8,917 nucleotides of DNA from an uncultured Pseudomonadota bacterium. GTDB taxonomy: Bacteria > Myxococcota_A > UBA796 > GCA-2862545. The stretch is taken from the NCBI GenBank assembly GCA_937891875.1, contig CALATR010000522.1, forward strand, positions 1 through 8,917. The letters are read 5' to 3'. Below are positions 5,761 through 8,917 of the stretch, piece after piece (position 1 is the first letter of the stretch; every line of letters begins with the position of its first letter). The translations under genes and the position numbers were made by a program. Under the pieces are notes generated by a model that was given only the letters and a program-made list of their open reading frames with translations, was not told the DNA's origin and made no database searches.

Positions 5761-6228
5761 CTACTTCGCCTCGGCCGCCTTGATCATGCGCTTGACGTAG
5801 TCCTTCATCTGGCTCGGGATCGACGCCTTGACGACCGGCGCCAGCGCCGTGGCCAGCATCGGGTTGAGGTCGATCTCCAGGGTCATCTCGGCCTGGTAGT
5901 CCAGCTTGGTCGTGCCGGGCGCGTCGCCAGGCGCCACGGTCAGGCTGCCGTGGGTCCAGATGTTGCCGTCGTCACCCTGGCTCTCCCAGCGGGCGCCGTC
6001 CTCGCCGTCCGCCTCGTAGCGGCAGGTGTAGCGGCCCTGGAAGCTGAAGATCCCGTGGTTCTGCTCCTCCATGAGGTAGCGCACGGTGTGATCATCCAGC
6101 TTCTCCGCCGACTCCAGGTCACCGAAGTGCTCGATGATGGCGTCGGTGTCGAGGAAGTGAGCCCGCACCGCCTCGGGGGAGGCGGCGACGGTGAAGCTCT
6201 CGTTGAACGTCCCGGTGAACTTCGGCAT
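5761..6228 (-). CDS. SRPBCC-fold (START-like) protein
   Basis: This 155-residue cytoplasmic protein has the layout of the SRPBCC/START-like superfamily, whose members wrap a beta sheet and a long C-terminal helix around a hydrophobic cavity for lipids or other small ligands. Seen are an opening strand (FTGTFNESFTVAAS), the family-typical short helices after it (PEAVRAHFLDTDAIIEHFG, 18-36), then alternating strands (HTVRYLMEE, FQGRYTCRYEA, TTKLDYQAEMTLEID). A closing helix follows (about 125-153, ending QMKDYVKRMIKAAEAK). No catalytic residues can be assigned. It starts 3 bases after the stop of the upstream membrane-anchored gene, and its ribosome site would lie inside that gene, which points to co-transcription and translational coupling. 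A cytoplasmic lipid-binding partner of that protein is possible but unproven. No signal peptide is present. Confidence 0.8.
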   Translation of the reverse strand: MPKFTGTFNESFTVAASPEAVRAHFLDTDAIIEHFGDLESAEKLDDHTVRYLMEEQNHGIFSFQGRYTCRYEADGEDGARWESQGDDGNIWTHGSLTVAPGDAPGTTKLDYQAEMTLEIDLNPMLATALAPVVKASIPSQMKDYVKRMIKAAEAK

Positions 6229-6231
6229 CGG

Positions 6232-7473
6232 TCAGATCTCGTCCATCTCCGCCCGGGCCTGCGCTGCCTGGCGGCGAAGCCCGAAGATGATCAGGGCGAG
6301 GATGATCAGCAGCGCGACGGCCGCGACGACGGCCGGGCCGATGATGAGGGGGCTCATCGGCTCGTAGACCACGAGGTAGCGGAAGTACTCGTCGAAGGGC
6401 GGGTCCGTCGGGGGAGCGAAGCTGGCGCCCTCGAGGGTGGCCTTGGCGGTGGCCGCGACCTTGGCCTGATCGCCGCCGCCGGAGATGGCGGTGACCTTGG
6501 CCAGGCCGCCCTCCATCGGAATGGCGATCAGCTCGAGCTGGCGCTTGCCGACGGTGGTGTTCCACTCGAAGCCGGTGCGGCCCTGGGCGGTGATCTTGGT
6601 TCCGGCCTCGGCGTCACCGAGCCAGGACTCGCGGAGCTCCTGCTCCTGGTCGGCGAAGGTGAGGTCGTTGACCACGGGGAAGCTGTGCTTCTTGTCGTGG
6701 CAGATCAGGAGCAGGTCGGTCTTGTCGGGCGGGTGGGGGTGGATGGCCGCCCAGCAGCCACGCAGGTTCTGACCGACCGCCTTGATGTTGCGGTTGAGGG
6801 GCTCACGCTCCTGCTTGAGCGCCGGACGCCAGTACGGGTCCGTGGTCGCGGTGAGCTGCTCCGGGACCTCCTGCTTGCCGCCCCAGGCGAGCTCCGCCGG
6901 GCCCTTCTTGATCTCGAGCGCCTCGACGATCTCGTCGCGGGCGGTCTTGACGTCGTCACCACGCTTGGCGAGGCCCAGGGTGGCGACGTGCAGGACGTGG
7001 CCCTCGATGGGGATCGAGGTGCCGTACATGGCGACGGCGTCGCCGTCCTTGCTCTTGCCGGCGACCTCGAACATGCCGGCGGTCTGGCCCTTCACGTCCG
7101 GCTGGACGGAGGAGGCGGCCAGGGAGGTCTCCACCACGAGGCGCTCGGCGGCCTTGTTGGTGAACACCTCACCCCACTTGGCGAGCTCGGCTTCCTCGAT
7201 GGTCTGCTGGAACTCGGTGGTCCAGATGATGACCTCGACGCCCTTGTCCTCGTTGACGGCCTTGAGGTCCCAGCCCGACCAGTGGTCGTGCTTCCAGTCG
7301 CCCTTCGGCACGAGCGGCGCGGTCACGCCGATCTTGTCGAGGTCGAAGATGTAGCCTTCCTTGGGCCCATCCTCCGCCGCTTCTTCGGCAGCGGGTTCGT
7401 CCTGGGCCTGGGCCTGGACGGCGGTGAGCATCGGAGCGACGAGCAGAGCGGCGAACAGTGTGATGGTACGCAT
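6232..7473 (-). CDS. Periplasmic protein with C-terminal membrane anchor, probable internal duplication
   Basis: This 413-residue protein is not assigned to a family. Residues 1-23 are a Sec signal peptide (MRTITLFAALLVAPMLTAVQ, cut near AQA), followed by a Glu/Ala-rich linker. Residues about 50-355 form the exported part. Two halves look alike: about 78-190 and about 252-352 each contain strands, a glycine turn, an I-P-x-E-G loop (SIPIEGH at 153-159 and AIPMEGG at 317-323), another strand and a final Ala/Lys helix. This suggests two copies of an alpha/beta domain, possibly Mog1/PsbP-like. A single membrane helix (about 376-399) followed by RRQ leaves a short cytoplasmic end. Two cysteines (240 and 258) could pair in the periplasm. 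No clear ribosome site precedes the ATG at 7473. The SRPBCC gene follows 3 bases after the stop; the phosphomutase gene ends 77 bases upstream. Confidence 0.8.
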   Translation of the reverse strand: MRTITLFAALLVAPMLTAVQAQAQDEPAAEEAAEDGPKEGYIFDLDKIGVTAPLVPKGDWKHDHWSGWDLKAVNEDKGVEVIIWTTEFQQTIEEAELAKWGEVFTNKAAERLVVETSLAASSVQPDVKGQTAGMFEVAGKSKDGDAVAMYGTSIPIEGHVLHVATLGLAKRGDDVKTARDEIVEALEIKKGPAELAWGGKQEVPEQLTATTDPYWRPALKQEREPLNRNIKAVGQNLRGCWAAIHPHPPDKTDLLLICHDKKHSFPVVNDLTFADQEQELRESWLGDAEAGTKITAQGRTGFEWNTTVGKRQLELIAIPMEGGLAKVTAISGGGDQAKVAATAKATLEGASFAPPTDPPFDEYFRYLVVYEPMSPLIIGPAVVAAVALLIILALIIFGLRRQAAQARAEMDEI

Positions 7474-7479
7474 GGCGGC

Positions 7480-7511
7480 GTTCTACCGGAGGGGAATGGG
7501 TGAGGTGTCAA
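7480..7511 (-). promoter_or_regulatory. Weak promoter candidate for the 6232..7473 gene
   Basis: In the 77-base gap after the phosphomutase gene, the minus strand contains a perfect -35 hexamer TTGACA (7506..7511) and a partial -10, TAGAAC (7480..7485). The 20-base spacer is longer than the usual 17. A transcript starting 6-7 bases past this -10 would begin at the ATG, in keeping with the missing ribosome site. This is a suggestion, not a firm call. Confidence 0.25.
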
Positions 7512-7550
7512 AGGGTCGTGTGGGCAGACGATCCTGTTCTCGGTGGCCCG

Positions 7551-8917
7551 TCAGCCTAGACCAGAGATGCTGGCGATCTCGGCGACCAGGGAGGCCACGC
7601 GATCGCCGGCGCGGACTTCGCCGTCTGCAAGGGTGTCATCGTCCGACAGCGCCTCGCGCACCTCGCCGTAGAACTTGATCTTGGGTTCGGTGCCGCTGGG
7701 GCGCGCGAGCACCTGGGAGCCGTCGGCGAGGGTCCACGACAGCACGTTGCTGGTCGGCAGCGGGCACGTCCGCACGCTGCCCGAGCGCAGGTCGGTGATG
7801 GTCCCCTCCTGCACGTCGGTCCGGCGGATGACGGGCTGCCCGCCGAGCTCGGTGAGGGTGGTGGCCCGCAGCTGGGCCATCGCCTCGCGGATCGCGGTCT
7901 TGCCGTCGGCGCCGGGGAGCTTGACGCTCTGCTGCAGGGAGACGAACAGGCCGTGGCGGCGGTAGAGCGCCTCGAGGTGCTCCAGCAGGCTCACGCCCCG
8001 GGCCTTGCACCACGCGGCCAGGTCGACGAAGGCCACGACGGCACTGACGCCGTCCTTGTCGCGGACCAGGTCGCCGATCGAGTAGCCGAGGGCCTCCTCG
8101 TAGCCCATGACGAAGCTCCCCTCGAAGGACAGCGCCTGGTGGGCGATCCACTTGAACCCGGTCAGGGTCTCGGCGTACTGCACGCCATGGGCCTCGGCGA
8201 GGACCGAGAGCATGCGCGAGGACACGATGGTGGTGGCGACCAGGCGCTCGCCGTCGGCGGCACCGTGGGCGAGCAGGTCATCGGCGAGCAGGCAGCCCAC
8301 CTGGTTGCCCGAGAGCTGGCGCCAGCCACCCTGACCGTCCGGAACCGCGACCGCGAGGCGATCGGCGTCGGGATCGTTGGCGACGATGAGATCGGCATCC
8401 ACCGCCGCCGCCAGCTGGAGAGACAGGTCCAGGGCGCCGGGCTCCTCCGGATTGGGGAAGGCGACGGTCGGGAAGTCCCCGTCGGGCTCAGCCTGCTCCG
8501 CGACCAGGTGCACGTCGTCGTAGCCGGCCTCGGTCAGGGCGCGGACCACCGACTCGGTGCCGACCCCGTGCATGGCGGTGTAGACGATCCGGATGGGCGC
8601 GGCTTCGTGCACGCGCAGGCCCTGGAGCCGGGCGAAGTAGTCGGCGTGCACGGCGGCCGCGGGGGTGCGCACCAGGCCTGCCTTGCGGTGGGCCTCGAGG
8701 TCGCCGATGTCGCGGGGGTCGAAGCCCTCGAGGGCGTCGATCGCATCGCTGATCCCACCGTCGTGGGGCGGCACAATCTGGGCGCCGTCGCCCCAGTAGA
8801 CCTTGTAGCCGTTGTCCGCGGGAGGGTTGTGGCTGGCCGTGACCATCACGCCGGCACACGCGCCGGTGTAGACGACCGCGTGGGAGAGGCGCGGCGTGGG
8901 CACGACATCGTCGAAGA
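7551..8917 (-). CDS. Phospho-sugar mutase, phosphoglucomutase type (5' end outside the window)
   Basis: The frame runs to the right edge; translation there gives FDDVVPTPRLSHAV, ordinary family sequence, so the true start lies beyond 8917 and roughly the first hundred residues are missing. Alpha-D-phosphohexomutases move a phosphate between C1 and C6 of a sugar through a phosphoserine. All the main motifs present are intact: the phosphoserine loop TASHNPP (serine codon 8832..8834), the magnesium loop DPDADR (8358..8375), the sugar-binding loop EEALGY (8082..8099) followed by RDKDGVSA, and the phosphate-binding RPSGTEPK (7680..7703). The EEALGY form, in place of the GEMSGH of many phosphomannomutases, favours a glucose-1-phosphate/glucose-6-phosphate mutase of the PgcA/PGM2 type. 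Phosphopentomutase activity, as in eukaryotic PGM2, is an alternative. The enzyme is cytoplasmic and feeds glycogen, trehalose and UDP-glucose metabolism. The stop is TGA at 7551..7553. Confidence 0.95.
   Translation of the reverse strand, partial: FDDVVPTPRLSHAVVYTGACAGVMVTASHNPPADNGYKVYWGDGAQIVPPHDGGISDAIDALEGFDPRDIGDLEAHRKAGLVRTPAAAVHADYFARLQGLRVHEAAPIRIVYTAMHGVGTESVVRALTEAGYDDVHLVAEQAEPDGDFPTVAFPNPEEPGALDLSLQLAAAVDADLIVANDPDADRLAVAVPDGQGGWRQLSGNQVGCLLADDLLAHGAADGERLVATTIVSSRMLSVLAEAHGVQYAETLTGFKWIAHQALSFEGSFVMGYEEALGYSIGDLVRDKDGVSAVVAFVDLAAWCKARGVSLLEHLEALYRRHGLFVSLQQSVKLPGADGKTAIREAMAQLRATTLTELGGQPVIRRTDVQEGTITDLRSGSVRTCPLPTSNVLSWTLADGSQVLARPSGTEPKIKFYGEVREALSDDDTLADGEVRAGDRVASLVAEIASISGLG

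Noticed and set aside
5950..7503. A 517-codon plus-strand open frame.
   Set aside because: It is antisense to the membrane-anchored and SRPBCC genes, is low-complexity (Gly/Leu/Val/Asp), and lacks a recognisable domain or ribosome site.

Overview
The window is strongly GC-rich bacterial DNA. One protein (4807..5664) ends in a Gly-Cys-Gly-Cys / hydrophobic stretch / five-arginine tail, which matches the MYXO-CTERM sorting tag. Together with Asp/Thr-rich lipoproteins and HEAT-like and uncharacterised envelope proteins, this points to a member of the Myxococcota; this is inference from sequence style, since no rRNA or phylogenetic marker is present. No phage, insertion sequence, CRISPR array or known defence or secondary-metabolite cluster is visible. 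This is an ordinary chromosomal segment, rich in cell-envelope genes of unknown function.

Layout. At the left edge the first residues of a lipoprotein (minus strand, cut by the window) diverge from a YceI-family lipoprotein (272..904, plus). The YceI gene converges on an uncharacterised four-helix membrane protein (916..1713, minus). Next comes a tRNA-Leu gene on the minus strand (1800..1884) whose anticodon reads AAG, unusual for bacteria. A minus-strand set follows: a HEAT-like repeat protein (1996..3300), a DUF983 zinc-ribbon membrane protein (3349..3810) and an exported protein of unknown function (3937..4611). That last gene diverges from the plus-strand surface protein at 4807..5664. 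This protein carries nine 22-residue calcium-binding-type Asp repeats, an N-terminal lipobox-like signal and a C-terminal MYXO-CTERM tag, and a hairpin terminator lies just after its gene (5707..5740). Beyond it is a second minus-strand set: an SRPBCC-fold protein (5761..6228), a periplasmic protein with one C-terminal membrane anchor (6232..7473), and the C-terminal ~455 residues of a phosphoglucomutase-type enzyme (7551..8917, start outside the window).

How the genes fit together. The SRPBCC gene starts 3 bases after the stop of the membrane-anchored gene, so the two are probably co-transcribed and translationally coupled. The phosphohexomutase supplies central sugar-phosphate metabolism and need not be linked in function to its neighbours. 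At least five of the ten protein genes encode exported or lipid-anchored products, and two more are integral membrane proteins. The most noteworthy observations are the A34 leucine tRNA, the possible double anchoring and third-repeat cysteine pattern of the Asp-repeat protein, and the apparent internal duplication in the 413-residue periplasmic protein. I did not find a convincing new multi-gene system.
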